NCBI RefSeq assembly: GCF_001282115.1 | Contig: NZ_LJBR01000251.1 | Location: forward strand, 1 to 35,882 | Direction: 5' to 3' | From: Streptomyces sp. NRRL B-24085 | GTDB taxonomy: Bacteria; Actinomycetota; Actinomycetes; Streptomycetales; Streptomycetaceae | Length of the DNA stretch: 35,882 nucleotides | The notes under the pieces: model-generated | The model's database searches: none | Seen by the model: the letters and a program-made list of their open reading frames with translations, nothing else | What the model was told of the DNA's origin: nothing | Translations under genes and position numbers: made by a program | Shown here: piece after piece, positions 8,136 to 16,590 of the stretch | Position numbering within the stretch: position 1 is the stretch's first letter | Layout of the letters: each line of letters opens with the position of its first letter

Positions 8136-9947
8136 ATGGGCATACCCATGTCCGGAGGCGCCGGCCGGTACAGACGGCGCGCCTGGATCGCACTGCCCGT
8201 CGCCGTGGCCGCCGCGCTGCTGGCCACGTCGGCGAACGCCGCCACCGTGGTGCCCGAACCGCAGGCACCGGCCGCGCCCGCGGTGTCCACGCCGTCGCAG
8301 GCCGAGCTGAAGCGGCGCGTCGCCGAGGCGGCCGCGGTCGTGGACACCACCCGCACCGCGACCCGGACGCCGGCCAGCGGTGGCACGGTCGACTCCACCA
8401 TCTCGCCGATGATCATCGGCGGCACGACGACCACCATCAGCTCCGCCCCCTGGATGGCCCAGCTCTGGTACGTCGACGACAAGGGCACCACGGACACCAG
8501 CGACGACACCGGCTTCTTCTGCGGCGGCGCGGTCGTCGCGCCGACGAAGATCCTCACCGCCGCGCACTGCGTCAAGGGCGCGAACTGGGCCAAGGGCGGC
8601 ACCGTGGTGACCGGGGCCACCCAGCTGCTCTCCGAGGACGGCGACCTGCACGGCGGTACCGCCACGGCCGTGCTGCGGCAGTGGTACCACCCGTCGTACA
8701 ACGAGGACACCATCGACAACGACATCGCGGTCCTGACCCTGGCGGCCCCCGTCAAGGCGACCCCGATCCGCATGACGACGTCCACGGACACCGCCTCCTA
8801 CGACCCCGCCACGACCGGCGCCAAGACCGCCAAGGTCTACGGCTGGGGCCGCACCAGCTCCACCAGCGACGCCATCTCCGAGACGCTGAAGACGGCCACG
8901 CTGCCCATCAAGTCGGACACGACCTGCGCCGCGGCCTACGGCTCCTGGTTCATCAAGGGGCACATGACGTGCGCGGGCCCCGCCGCCAGCGGCAGCGACT
9001 CCGGTACGACCGCCATCTGCAGCGGTGACTCCGGCGGCCCCCTCGTCGTGAACGGGCGGATCGTCGGCGTCGTCTCCTGGAACGTGACGGACTGCGTCGC
9101 CAAGGGCGCCTACAGCGTCTTCACCAAGGTCAGCAAGTACGTCGGCGCCGCCTACCCGCGCGTCGACGACACCAACCTGAACTTCGACCACAAGGCCGAC
9201 CTGTGGGTGCGCAACTCCTCCACCAAGGTCGGCTACGAGCTGGACTCCAAGGGCACGACCCTGGCCGCCCGGCAGTCCTGGGGCGACTGGAACGGCGTGA
9301 ACCTCGTCCGGCAGACCGACCTCAACCGGGACGGCTTCCAGGACCTGATGTACCGCGTCTCCGCCACCGGTGACGTCTACTGGCTGCGGTTCGTCCCGTC
9401 CTCCACCGGAGGCGCCTGGGCCGCCCCGAAGAAGGTCTTCACCGACTGGCGGACCCGCACCCGGATCGTCACCCCCGGCGACGTGACCGGCGACTACAAG
9501 CCCGACCTGCTCTCGGTCGACTCCGCGGGCGTCCTGTGGATCTACCCGGGCAACGGCGACGGCAGCTTCGCGGCCCGGGTCAGGGTCGGCGGCGGCTGGA
9601 GCCAGTACAACTTCCTGCTGGGCCACGGCGACTTCACCGGTGACGGCAAGGCGGACGTGCTCGCCCGCAACAAGAGCACGGGCGACATCTACCTGTACAA
9701 GGGCACCGGCAAGTCCGGCACGGGCGTCTTCGCGGCCCGGGTGAAGGTGCGCAACTGGAGCAGCACGACGTACAACGCCTTCGACGCCGTCGGTGACATC
9801 ACCGGCGACGGCAGGGCCGACCTCGTGGCCCGCACGCCCGGCGGCACGCTCTACCTGTACAAGGGCACCGGTAAGGCGACCAGCGAGATCTTCGCCACAA
9901 GGTCCAGCATGGGCACCGGTTTCCAGCAGTACGACATCTTTGGCTGA
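8136..9947 (+). CDS. Secreted trypsin-like serine protease with FG-GAP/VCBS repeats
   Basis: This 603-residue secreted protein has a signal peptide (RYRRR, hydrophobic core, cleavage near TSANA-AT at about residue 36). A propeptide precedes the mature trypsin N-terminus IIGG at residues 93-96. The catalytic triad is complete: H144 in TAAHC, D196 in DNDIAVL and S299 in GDSGGPL. From about residue 345 there are five FG-GAP-like calcium-loop repeats (FDHKADLWVRN, LNRDGFQDLMYR, VTGDYKPDLLSVD, FTGDGKADVLARN, ITGDGRADLVART), which probably form a partial beta-propeller for binding. GGGGGA at 8125-8130 is the ribosome-binding site. It lies between rho and the LCP gene, flanked by terminators on both sides, so it is a separate unit and may be a lineage-specific insertion. 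Substrate unknown. Confidence 0.9.
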   Translation: MGIPMSGGAGRYRRRAWIALPVAVAAALLATSANAATVVPEPQAPAAPAVSTPSQAELKRRVAEAAAVVDTTRTATRTPASGGTVDSTISPMIIGGTTTTISSAPWMAQLWYVDDKGTTDTSDDTGFFCGGAVVAPTKILTAAHCVKGANWAKGGTVVTGATQLLSEDGDLHGGTATAVLRQWYHPSYNEDTIDNDIAVLTLAAPVKATPIRMTTSTDTASYDPATTGAKTAKVYGWGRTSSTSDAISETLKTATLPIKSDTTCAAAYGSWFIKGHMTCAGPAASGSDSGTTAICSGDSGGPLVVNGRIVGVVSWNVTDCVAKGAYSVFTKVSKYVGAAYPRVDDTNLNFDHKADLWVRNSSTKVGYELDSKGTTLAARQSWGDWNGVNLVRQTDLNRDGFQDLMYRVSATGDVYWLRFVPSSTGGAWAAPKKVFTDWRTRTRIVTPGDVTGDYKPDLLSVDSAGVLWIYPGNGDGSFAARVRVGGGWSQYNFLLGHGDFTGDGKADVLARNKSTGDIYLYKGTGKSGTGVFAARVKVRNWSSTTYNAFDAVGDITGDGRADLVARTPGGTLYLYKGTGKATSEIFATRSSMGTGFQQYDIFG

Positions 9948-9985
9948 AACCGCTGGTGAACAGGGCTCGCCCTGATGCTTCCGTG

Positions 9986-10026
9986 ACGGGCTGTGACCAC
10001 CGCTGCACGTGGTGGTCACAGCCCGT
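9986..10026 (+). terminator. Protease-gene terminator
   Basis: A 16-bp perfect stem (9986-10001 with 10011-10026) and a 9-base loop, 38 bases after the protease stop. Confidence 0.88.
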
Positions 10027-10153
10027 TGTGCAACCCTTTCCCGAGTTTCGCCGTCTGACCAGGCAGAGCGAACATGGTGCGGTACGGGTCTTCCGTGACC
10101 ACGTCTGACCCTGAAAACAGGGGGTAACCGACCGGACGAGATTCGAGGAGCAC

Positions 10154-11260
10154 ATGTCAGCCGAGAGCACGCCGATACCCGGAGAACCGGGTGGCGAGGG
10201 ACGCCGCCGCAAACCCCGCAGCAAGGGGCGCAAGGGCCTGCTGATCACGGCGTGGGTCGCCGCGGGGATCCTCGTGCTGGGCGGCACCGGGGCCGGCTAC
10301 GTGTACTTCAAGCTCAACGGCAACATCAAGAGCGTCGACATCGACCAGGTCCTCGGCAGCGCCCGGCCCGCGAAGGCCGACAACGGCTCCGAGAACATCC
10401 TCGTCCTGGGCTCGGACACCCGCTCCGGCTCCAACCGGGAGCTCGGCGGGGGCACCGACGACGGCAGCGCCCGCTCCGACACCGCGATGATCATCCACGT
10501 GTACGAGGGCCACAAGAAGGCCGCTGTGGTCTCCATCCCGCGCGACACCCTGATCGACCGCCCGGAGTGCACCGACACCGACGGCAAGGAGCACGACGCC
10601 GCGACGGACGTCATGTTCAACTCCGCCTACACGACCGGCGGAGCGGCCTGTGCTGTCAAGACCGTCGAGACCATGACCGACATCCGCATGGACCACTACC
10701 TGGAGGTCGACTTCAGCGGCTTCGAGAAGCTGGTCGACGAACTCGGCGGGGTCACGGTCACCACGACCAGGGACATCAAGGACACCGACAGCCACCTCGA
10801 CCTCAAGGCCGGCACCCACGAGCTCACCGGCGCCCAGGCCCTCGGTCTCGTCCGCACCCGGCACGGCGTCGGCGACGGCTCCGACCTCGGCCGCATCCAG
10901 CTCCAGCAGGCCTTCATCAAGGCGCTGGTCAAGCAGGTCAAGAGCGTGGGCGTGCTGACCAGCCCCAAGAAGCTGTACGACCTCGCCGACACCGCCACCA
11001 AGGCCGTCACCACCGACTCCGACCTCGGCTCGGTGAACTCCCTGGTCTCCTTCGCGAGCGGCCTCAAGGGCATCAGCCCGTCGGACATGACCATGGTCAC
11101 CCTGCCGGTCCGCTACGACCCGGCGAACCCCAACCGGGTCCTCGTCCAGGAGGCCAAGGCCCGGCAGATCTGGACGGCCCTGGAGCACGACCGGCCGATC
11201 CCGAGGTCGGCCACCGAAGACACGGCGACGGGCCAGGCCAAGGGCGTCGTGACCTCCTGA
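10154..11260 (+). CDS. LytR-CpsA-Psr (LCP) family wall-polymer ligase
   Basis: This 368-residue protein is anchored by one N-terminal membrane helix (about residues 27-48, [24 protein letters not shown]) after a basic cytoplasmic tail. The extracellular LCP domain follows. [25 protein letters not shown] and [21 protein letters not shown] carry the conserved Asp and Arg residues that bind the pyrophosphate of a polyprenyl-linked glycopolymer. LCP enzymes transfer such polymers (teichoic-acid-like or arabinogalactan) to peptidoglycan. ATG at 10154 has GAGGAG 3 bases upstream of the spacer CAC. The WecA-family gene at 16591 could make the lipid-linked primer for such a polymer. That link is inference. 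Confidence 0.9.
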   Translation: MSAESTPIPGEPGGEGRRRKPRSKGRKGLLITAWVAAGILVLGGTGAGYVYFKLNGNIKSVDIDQVLGSARPAKADNGSENILVLGSDTRSGSNRELGGGTDDGSARSDTAMIIHVYEGHKKAAVVSIPRDTLIDRPECTDTDGKEHDAATDVMFNSAYTTGGAACAVKTVETMTDIRMDHYLEVDFSGFEKLVDELGGVTVTTTRDIKDTDSHLDLKAGTHELTGAQALGLVRTRHGVGDGSDLGRIQLQQAFIKALVKQVKSVGVLTSPKKLYDLADTATKAVTTDSDLGSVNSLVSFASGLKGISPSDMTMVTLPVRYDPANPNRVLVQEAKARQIWTALEHDRPIPRSATEDTATGQAKGVVTS

Positions 11261-11280
11261 GGGAGGGGGCCGGAGCAGCC

Positions 11281-11307
11281 GGGAATAGACCGCGGCACCC
11301 CCTCGTT
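11281..11307 (+). promoter_or_regulatory. SigR-type promoter of rpmE
   Basis: GGGAAT (11281-11286), 18 bases after GGAAT, then GTT (11305-11307). This is the exact SigR consensus, 20 bases after the LCP stop and pointing to rpmE. rpmE is a known SigR target in S. coelicolor, so this is a well-supported thiol-stress promoter. Confidence 0.8.
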
Positions 11308-11410
11308 TTGGGGGATGCGGCCAGTGCTGGCAGACTGGTACGTCGGCCCCGGTTCACGCTCCCGCAGCCCGCGGTGGCGACCCGGTGCCCTCCCGGAACT
11401 AGGAGACACC

Positions 11411-11629
11411 TTGAAGCGCGACATCCACCCCGAGTACGTCGAGACGCAGGTTTCCTGCACCTGCGGCGCGTCGTTCACCACCCGCAGCACGATCTCCAGC
11501 GGCACCATCCGCGCCGAGGTCTGCTCCGAGTGCCACCCGTTCTACACGGGCAAGCAGAAGATCCTCGACACCGGTGGCCGTGTGGCCCGCTTCGAGGCCC
11601 GCTTCGGCAAGGCTGCTGCCAAGAAGTAG
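11411..11629 (+). CDS. rpmE: Ribosomal protein bL31, zinc-binding form
   Basis: This 72-residue large-subunit protein sits at the central protuberance and intersubunit bridge. The four zinc-ligand positions are filled (C16 and C18 in SCTCGASF, C38 and C41 in [14 protein letters not shown]), so this is the C+ form rather than the cysteine-free paralog induced in zinc starvation. TTG at 11411 is chosen because AGGAGA lies 4 bases before it and the protein then begins [10 protein letters not shown], as in the family. The open frame continues upstream to 11315 without similarity. A SigR promoter sits about 100 bases upstream, coupling a zinc-thiol ribosomal protein to disulphide stress. Confidence 0.97.
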   Translation: MKRDIHPEYVETQVSCTCGASFTTRSTISSGTIRAEVCSECHPFYTGKQKILDTGGRVARFEARFGKAAAKK

Positions 11630-11640
11630 CGAGCCACCAG

Positions 11641-11688
11641 CGCCGGTCCACGCCGCACTCCTCGGAGTGCGCCGGGACCGGCGTTTTT
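11641..11688 (+). terminator. Intrinsic terminator between rpmE and prfA
   Basis: An outer stem CGCCGGTCC (11641-11649) with GGACCGGCG (11675-11683), an inner stem GCACTCC/GGAGTGC (11655-11661 with 11664-11670), then TTTTT at 11684-11688. It is the most classical intrinsic terminator in the window, so prfA probably has separate or read-through transcription. Confidence 0.88.
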
Positions 11689-11733
11689 GGTCGCCCGCCC
11701 ACCCTCTTTCTTTACGCAGTTCAGGAGCCAAAG

Positions 11734-12810
11734 ATGTTCGAGGCCGTCGAGGAACTCGTCGGTGAGCACGCCGACCTGGAGAAGAAGCTCGCCGACCCGT
11801 CGGTCCACTCCGACCAGGCCAACGCGCGCAAGCTGAACAAGCGCTACGCCGAGCTCACCCCGATCGTCGCCACGTACCGCTCCTGGAAGCAGACCGGCGA
11901 CGACATCGAGACCGCGCGCGAACTGGGCGCCGACGACCCGGAGTTCGCCGCCGAGGTCAAGGAGCTGGAGAAGGCCCGCGACGAGCTGACGGAGAAGCTG
12001 CGCCTCCTCCTCGTCCCGCGCGACCCCAGCGACGACAAGGACGTCATCCTCGAGATCAAGGCGGGCGCGGGCGGCGACGAGTCCGCGCTGTTCGCCGGCG
12101 ACCTGCTGCGCATGTACCTGCGCTACGCCGAGCGCGTCGGCTGGAAGACCGAGATCATCGACGCCACCGAGTCCGAGCTGGGCGGCTACAAGGACGTCCA
12201 GGTCGCCGTGAAGACCAAGGGCGGACAGGGCGCGACCGAGCCCGGACAGGGCGTGTGGGCCCGCCTGAAGTACGAGGGCGGTGTGCACCGGGTGCAGCGC
12301 GTCCCGGCGACGGAGTCCCAGGGCCGTATCCACACCTCCGCGGCCGGTGTGCTGGTCACGCCCGAGGCGGAGGAGGTCGACGTCGAGATCAACCCCAACG
12401 ACCTGCGCATCGACGTCTACCGCTCCTCGGGGCCCGGCGGGCAGTCCGTCAACACGACCGACTCCGCCGTGCGCATCACGCACATTCCCACCGGAGTCGT
12501 CGCCTCCTGCCAGAACGAGAAGAGCCAGTTGCAGAACAAGGAGCAGGCCTTGCGTATCCTGCGCTCCAGGCTGCTCGCGGCGGCGCAGGAGGAGGCGGAG
12601 CGCAATGCCGCCGACGCCCGGCGCAGCCAGGTCCGCACCGTCGACCGCTCCGAGAAGATCCGCACGTACAACTTCCCGGAGAACCGCATCTCGGACCACC
12701 GTGTCGGCTTCAAGTCGTACAACCTGGACCAGGTCCTGGACGGCGACCTCGACGCGGTGATCCAGGCCTGTGTCGACGCGGACTCGGCAGCGAAGCTGGC
12801 AGCTGCCTGA
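11734..12810 (+). CDS. prfA: Peptide chain release factor 1
   Basis: This 358-residue class I release factor recognises UAA and UAG and triggers peptidyl-tRNA hydrolysis. The PxT stop-codon recognition motif is PAT at residues 191-193 ([10 protein letters not shown]), which identifies RF1 rather than RF2. GGQ lies at 235-237 in [16 protein letters not shown] and is the target of PrmC methylation. The N-terminal coiled coil and C-terminal [16 protein letters not shown] segment are in place. ATG at 11734 has CAGGAG 6 bases upstream. prmC begins 41 bases after the stop, so the modifying enzyme and its substrate are cotranscribed. Confidence 0.97.
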   Translation: MFEAVEELVGEHADLEKKLADPSVHSDQANARKLNKRYAELTPIVATYRSWKQTGDDIETARELGADDPEFAAEVKELEKARDELTEKLRLLLVPRDPSDDKDVILEIKAGAGGDESALFAGDLLRMYLRYAERVGWKTEIIDATESELGGYKDVQVAVKTKGGQGATEPGQGVWARLKYEGGVHRVQRVPATESQGRIHTSAAGVLVTPEAEEVDVEINPNDLRIDVYRSSGPGGQSVNTTDSAVRITHIPTGVVASCQNEKSQLQNKEQALRILRSRLLAAAQEEAERNAADARRSQVRTVDRSEKIRTYNFPENRISDHRVGFKSYNLDQVLDGDLDAVIQACVDADSAAKLAAA

Positions 12811-12851
12811 CAGGCACGTACGCACGACCGAGTACGACACGGAGGACTTGC

Positions 12852-13697
12852 GTGAACCTGCTGCTCGCAGAGGTGGCCCAGGCCACCCAGCGGCTGGCCG
12901 ACGCCGGCGTGCCCTCGCCGCGCAACGACGCGGAGGAACTCGCCGCGTTCGTGCACGGCGTGAAGCGGGGCGAGCTGCACTCCGTGAAGGACGCGGACTT
13001 CGACGCCCGCTACTGGGAGGTCATCGCGCGCCGTGAGCAGCGCGAGCCGCTCCAGCACATCACCGGCCTCGCCTACTTCCGCTACCTCGAACTCCAGGTG
13101 GGGCCCGGCGTGTTCGTGCCCCGCCCGGAGACCGAGTCCGTGGTCGGGTGGGCCATAGACGCCGTCCGCGCGATGGACGTCGTCGAGCCGTGCATCGTCG
13201 ACCTGTGCACCGGCTCCGGCGCCATCGCGCTCGCCCTCGCCCAGGAGGTGCCGCGCTCCCGCGTGCACGCCGTGGAGCTGTCCGAGGAAGCCCTGCGCTG
13301 GACCCGGAAGAACGTCGAGGGGTCCAGGGTCGACCTGCGGCAGGGCAACGCCCTGGACGCCTTCCCGGACCTCGACGGACATGTAGACCTGGTCATCTCC
13401 AACCCGCCCTACATCCCGCTCACCGAGTGGGAGTACGTCGCCCCCGAGGCGCGGGACTACGACCCCGAACTCGCCCTGTTCTCCGGCGAGGACGGCCTCG
13501 ACCTCATCCGCGGTCTGGAACGGACCGCACACCGGCTCCTGCGCCCCGGCGGCGTGGTCGTCATCGAGCACGCCGACACCCAGGGCGGCCAGGTGCCGTG
13601 GATCTTCACCGAGGAGCGGGGCTGGGCCGACGCGGCCGACCACCCCGACCTCAACAACCGCCCCCGGTTCGCCACGGCCCGCAAGGCACTGCCGTGA
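12852..13697 (+). CDS. prmC: Release factor glutamine N5-methyltransferase
   Basis: This 281-residue SAM-dependent enzyme methylates the Gln of the GGQ motif in RF1 and RF2. An N-terminal helical substrate-binding domain is followed by VFVPRPETE. The SAM loop DLCTGSGAIALALA begins at residue 117. The catalytic NPPY is at 184-187 (SNPPYIPLTEWEY), which is specific for glutamine methylation. GTG at 12852 follows GGAGGA at 12841-12846 and sets the usual length. The stop overlaps a 17-codon frame (13694-13747) that ends just before the next gene, which may aid coupling to tsaC. Confidence 0.95.
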   Translation: MNLLLAEVAQATQRLADAGVPSPRNDAEELAAFVHGVKRGELHSVKDADFDARYWEVIARREQREPLQHITGLAYFRYLELQVGPGVFVPRPETESVVGWAIDAVRAMDVVEPCIVDLCTGSGAIALALAQEVPRSRVHAVELSEEALRWTRKNVEGSRVDLRQGNALDAFPDLDGHVDLVISNPPYIPLTEWEYVAPEARDYDPELALFSGEDGLDLIRGLERTAHRLLRPGGVVVIEHADTQGGQVPWIFTEERGWADAADHPDLNNRPRFATARKALP

Positions 13698-13749
13698 GCA
13701 CGCCCCGCACTTCCATCCCGCAGTACGTGTACGAGGAGGCCCGCTAGAT

Positions 13750-14397
13750 ATGGCACGGCGATACGACACCAACGACGCGACCGACCGCACGACCGGTCTG
13801 CGCGAAGCCGCGTCCGCCGTCCGCCGTGGCGAGCTCGTGGTCCTCCCGACCGACACGGTGTACGGCATCGGCGCCGACGCGTTCTCCTCCGAGGCCGTCC
13901 ACGACCTCCTGGAGGCCAAGGGCCGGGGCCGCAACATGCCCACCCCCGTGCTGATCGGCTCTCCGAACACCCTCCACGGCCTCGTCACCGACTTCTCCGA
14001 GCTGGCCTGGGAGCTCGTCGACGCCTTCTGGCCGGGCGCGCTCACGCTCGTCGCCAAGCACCAGCCGTCCCTCCAGTGGGACCTGGGCGACACCCGGGGC
14101 ACGGTGGCCGTCCGGATGCCCCTGCACCCGGTCGCCATCGAGCTGCTGACCGAGGTCGGCCCCATGGCGGTCTCCTCCGCCAACCTCACCGGCCACCCGT
14201 CGCCGGAGACCTGCGACGCGGCCCAGGACATGCTCGGCGACTCGGTCTCCGTCTACCTCGACGGCGGCCCGACCCCCGGCAACGTCCCCTCCTCCATCGT
14301 CGACGTCACCCGCGAGGTGCCCCTGCTGCTGCGCGCGGGCGCGATCTCCGCGGACGAGCTCAGGAAGGTCGTACCCGACCTCGAGGTGGCGAATTGA
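13750..14397 (+). CDS. ywlC: L-threonylcarbamoyladenylate synthase (TsaC/YwlC/Sua5 family)
   Basis: This 215-residue cytoplasmic YrdC-fold enzyme makes threonylcarbamoyl-AMP from L-threonine, bicarbonate and ATP. The product is passed on for t6A37 modification of ANN-decoding tRNAs. LVVLPTDTVYGIGADAFS is the N-terminal binding motif. VRMPLHP and SSANLTGHPSPETC follow, and the TPGNVPSSIVDVT loop closes the pocket. It has the short TsaC length plus a few residues and lacks the Sua5 C-terminal domain. ATG at 13750 follows GAGGAG at 13733-13738. The stop overlaps the TTG start of the phosphatase-like gene (TTGA), so the two are tightly coupled. Neighbouring tsaC with a low-molecular-weight phosphatase also occurs in Bacillus (ywlC, ywlE). 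Confidence 0.95.
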   Translation: MARRYDTNDATDRTTGLREAASAVRRGELVVLPTDTVYGIGADAFSSEAVHDLLEAKGRGRNMPTPVLIGSPNTLHGLVTDFSELAWELVDAFWPGALTLVAKHQPSLQWDLGDTRGTVAVRMPLHPVAIELLTEVGPMAVSSANLTGHPSPETCDAAQDMLGDSVSVYLDGGPTPGNVPSSIVDVTREVPLLLRAGAISADELRKVVPDLEVAN

Positions 14398-15065
14398 CGG
14401 CCCCTGACGCGGGGCGTGGCATATGGGACGGGGAAGAGACGCGGACCTTCACAGGGCTCCCGCGTGACAGCTTCCGCATCCTCCACGTCAGCACCGGCAA
14501 CGTCTGCCGCTCGCCGATCACCGAGCGGCTGACCCGGCATGCCCTGGCGGACCGGCTCGGCGACCCGCTGTGGGGCGGCCTGGTGGTGGAGAGCGCGGGG
14601 ACCTGGGGCCACGAGGGCGCGCCCATGGAGGCCAACGCGGAGACCGTCCTCGCCGAGTTCGGCGCGGACCCCTCCGGCTTCACGGGGCGGGAGCTGCTGG
14701 ACGAGCACGTGATCATGGCGGACCTGGTCCTGACCGCCACCCGCGACCACCGCCAGCAGGTCATCTCCATGGGCCACTCGGCGGGCCTGCGCACCTTCAC
14801 CCTGAAGGAGTTCACCCGCCTGGTGAAGGCGATAGACCCGGCGACCCTGCCGCCCCTGGAGGACGGCCTGGTGGTCCGCGCACGCGCCCTGGTCCGCGCG
14901 GCGGCCGCTCTACGCGGGTGGCTCCTGGCCCCGACCGCCGAGGCCGACGAGGTCTTCGACCCGTACGGCGCCCCGCTGACCTTCTTCCGCTCGATCGGCG
15001 ACGAGATACACGAGGCGCTGGATCCGGTCGTCACGGCACTGACGGGCGTTCCCGCGCGTACGTGA
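14394..15065 (+). CDS. Low-molecular-weight protein phosphatase family protein with Ser in place of the catalytic Cys
   Basis: This 223-residue protein has the low-molecular-weight tyrosine/arginine phosphatase fold. The P-loop reads HVSTGNVCRSPITERL. The family motif is C-x5-R, but the nucleophile position is S33 (codon AGC at 14490-14492), with R39 conserved and C38 being the ordinary second Cys. The general-acid D189-P190 (DPYGAPLTFF) is retained. Without the Cys the normal phosphocysteine chemistry should not work, so the protein may bind phosphoproteins, act by another mechanism, or be a degenerate enzyme. TTG at 14394 overlaps the tsaC stop, with GAGGTGG upstream. The protein is longer than typical (about 150 residues), with a 25-residue N-terminal extension and an internal insert. 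The context resembles Bacillus ywlC-ywlE, where YwlE is an arginine phosphatase. Confidence 0.85.
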   Translation: MTAPDAGRGIWDGEETRTFTGLPRDSFRILHVSTGNVCRSPITERLTRHALADRLGDPLWGGLVVESAGTWGHEGAPMEANAETVLAEFGADPSGFTGRELLDEHVIMADLVLTATRDHRQQVISMGHSAGLRTFTLKEFTRLVKAIDPATLPPLEDGLVVRARALVRAAAALRGWLLAPTAEADEVFDPYGAPLTFFRSIGDEIHEALDPVVTALTGVPART

Positions 15066-15105
15066 CGCGGGGCGGCGCCCCGGGGGCGGGGCGCACGAGG
15101 GACCG

Positions 15106-15150
15106 GCCCCGGTCGTCACCGCGGTCACCGGTGTACCCGCAAGGACGTAA
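15106..15150 (+). repeat. Diverged second copy of the phosphatase-like gene's 3' end
   Basis: Read from 15106, this noncoding stretch encodes APVVTAVTGVPART and a stop. The upstream gene ends DPVVTALTGVPART and a stop (15021-15065). The two 45-base tracts lie 85 bases apart and differ in about a third of bases, mostly at third codon positions. It looks like the remnant of a duplicated or recombined gene end. Confidence 0.75.
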
Positions 15151-15219
15151 CGACCGGGCACCCCACGGGCCCCGGGCCTACATTGGACGTACGTCACCGT
15201 CGACGCCCCGGAGTCCACC

Positions 15220-16461
15220 ATGTCGGTCACCCATGCGCCCCAGACCGCCGACGTCCTCGCGCGGCAGGACCCCGAGCTGGCCGAGATCCTGCTCGGGGAG
15301 CTCGACCGGCAGTCGTCGACGCTCCAGCTCGTCGCCGCCGAGAACTTCTGCTCACCGGCCGTGCTGGCCGCGCTCGGCTCGCCGCTGGCCAACAAGTACG
15401 CGGAGGGCTACCCGGGCGCCCGTCACCACGGCGGCTGCGAGATCGTCGACGTGGCCGAACGGCTCGCCGTGGACCGCGCCAAGACCCTCTTCGGCGCCGA
15501 GCACGCCAACGTCCAGTCCCACTCCGGCTCTTCGGCGGTCCTGGCCGCCTACGCCACGCTGCTGCGCCCCGGCGACACCGTCCTCGCCCTCGGCCTGCCC
15601 TACGGCGGCCACCTCACCCACGGCTCGCCCGCCAACTTCTCAGGCCGCTGGTTCGACTTCGTCCCCTACGGCGTCGACGCCGAGACCGGGCTCATCGACC
15701 ACGACCAGGTGCGCGCCCTCGCCCGCACCCACCGCCCCAAGGCGATCGTGTGCGGTTCCATCGCCTACCCCCGGCACATCGACTACGCCTTCTTCCGCGA
15801 GGTCGCCGACGAGGTGGGCGCGTACCTCATCGCCGACGCCGCCCACCCCATCGGGCTCGTCGCCGGGGGAGCGGCGCCCAGTCCGGTGCCGTACGCCGAC
15901 GTCGTCTGCGCCACCACGCACAAGGTGCTGCGCGGCCCCCGCGGCGGAATGATCCTCTGCGGGAGCGAACTGGCCGAGCGGGTCGACCGGGCCGTCTTCC
16001 CGTTCACCCAGGGCGGCGCCCAGATGCACACCATCGCCGCGAAGGCGGTCGCGTTCGGCGAGGCGGCGACCTCGGCGTTCACCGCGTACGCCCGTCAGGT
16101 GGTCGCCAACGCGCGGGTCCTCGCGGCCGGACTGGCCGACGAGGGGTTCGCGGTCACCACCGGCGGCACCGACACCCACCTGGTGACGGCCGATCCGGCA
16201 CCGCTCGGCGTCGAGGGGCGTACGGCCCGGGGTCGGCTCGCGGCCGCGGGGATGGTGCTCGACTGCTGTGCGCTGCCGCACGCGGACACCCGCGGACTGC
16301 GCCTCGGCACCGCCGCCGTCACCACCCAGGGCATGGCCGAGAAGGAGATGACGAGGATCGCCGCCCTGCTCGCGGGGGTGGTGCGCGGCGAGGTCGAGAG
16401 CGCCCGGGCACGTGAAGAAGTGCGGGACCTGGTCGGCGGATTTCCGCCGTATCCGGCCTGA
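15220..16461 (+). CDS. Serine hydroxymethyltransferase-like PLP enzyme, divergent
   Basis: This 413-residue fold type I PLP enzyme is aligned along its full length with GlyA, which interconverts serine and glycine with tetrahydrofolate. NKYAEGYPGARHHGG, GGHLTHGSPANFSGRWF and the PLP lysine K235 in TTHKVLRGPRGG are clear. However, the Tyr pair after the first motif (Y64 Y65 of E. coli) is H69 H70, the usual DMAHVAGL is DAAHPIGL, and the folate-side segment around E. coli N347 is replaced by LDCCALPHADTRG (from 347). The enzyme may therefore be a folate-independent aldolase or have a different acceptor. ATG at 15220 follows GGAG at 15209-15212. It occupies the place of glyA in the related Bacillus order. 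A standard glyA probably exists elsewhere in the genome. Confidence 0.85.
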   Translation: MSVTHAPQTADVLARQDPELAEILLGELDRQSSTLQLVAAENFCSPAVLAALGSPLANKYAEGYPGARHHGGCEIVDVAERLAVDRAKTLFGAEHANVQSHSGSSAVLAAYATLLRPGDTVLALGLPYGGHLTHGSPANFSGRWFDFVPYGVDAETGLIDHDQVRALARTHRPKAIVCGSIAYPRHIDYAFFREVADEVGAYLIADAAHPIGLVAGGAAPSPVPYADVVCATTHKVLRGPRGGMILCGSELAERVDRAVFPFTQGGAQMHTIAAKAVAFGEAATSAFTAYARQVVANARVLAAGLADEGFAVTTGGTDTHLVTADPAPLGVEGRTARGRLAAAGMVLDCCALPHADTRGLRLGTAAVTTQGMAEKEMTRIAALLAGVVRGEVESARAREEVRDLVGGFPPYPA

Positions 16462-16545
16462 GCGGGGGTATCCGCACCTGCGTGCACAGCCGCACGTGCA
16501 ACCATCGGCTCTACCCGGAAGTCCACAACCATATGCGTGCGTCGC

Positions 16546-16551
16546 TAGGGT
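16546..16551 (+). promoter_or_regulatory. Candidate -10 box (TAGGGT) before the WecA-family gene
   Basis: TAGGGT fits the streptomycete TAgrrT -10 form. Transcription would start near 16558, which excludes the upstream GTG at 16552 as the translation start and supports 16591. No clear -35 is seen. Confidence 0.4.
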
Positions 16552-16590
16552 GTGGGGCTGAGATGGCCAGCGAGACCTGTGGGGAAGCCT

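Noticed and set aside
5679..10019. A 1446-codon open frame on the minus strand opposite rho and the protease gene
   Set aside because: Composition shadow. It runs opposite two well-supported genes, crosses two terminators and gives low-complexity Gly/Val/Asp-rich protein with no domain.
13694..13747. A 17-codon frame overlapping the prmC stop and ending before tsaC
   Set aside because: Could be a coupling peptide, but it is too short and has no independent support; mentioned only under prmC.
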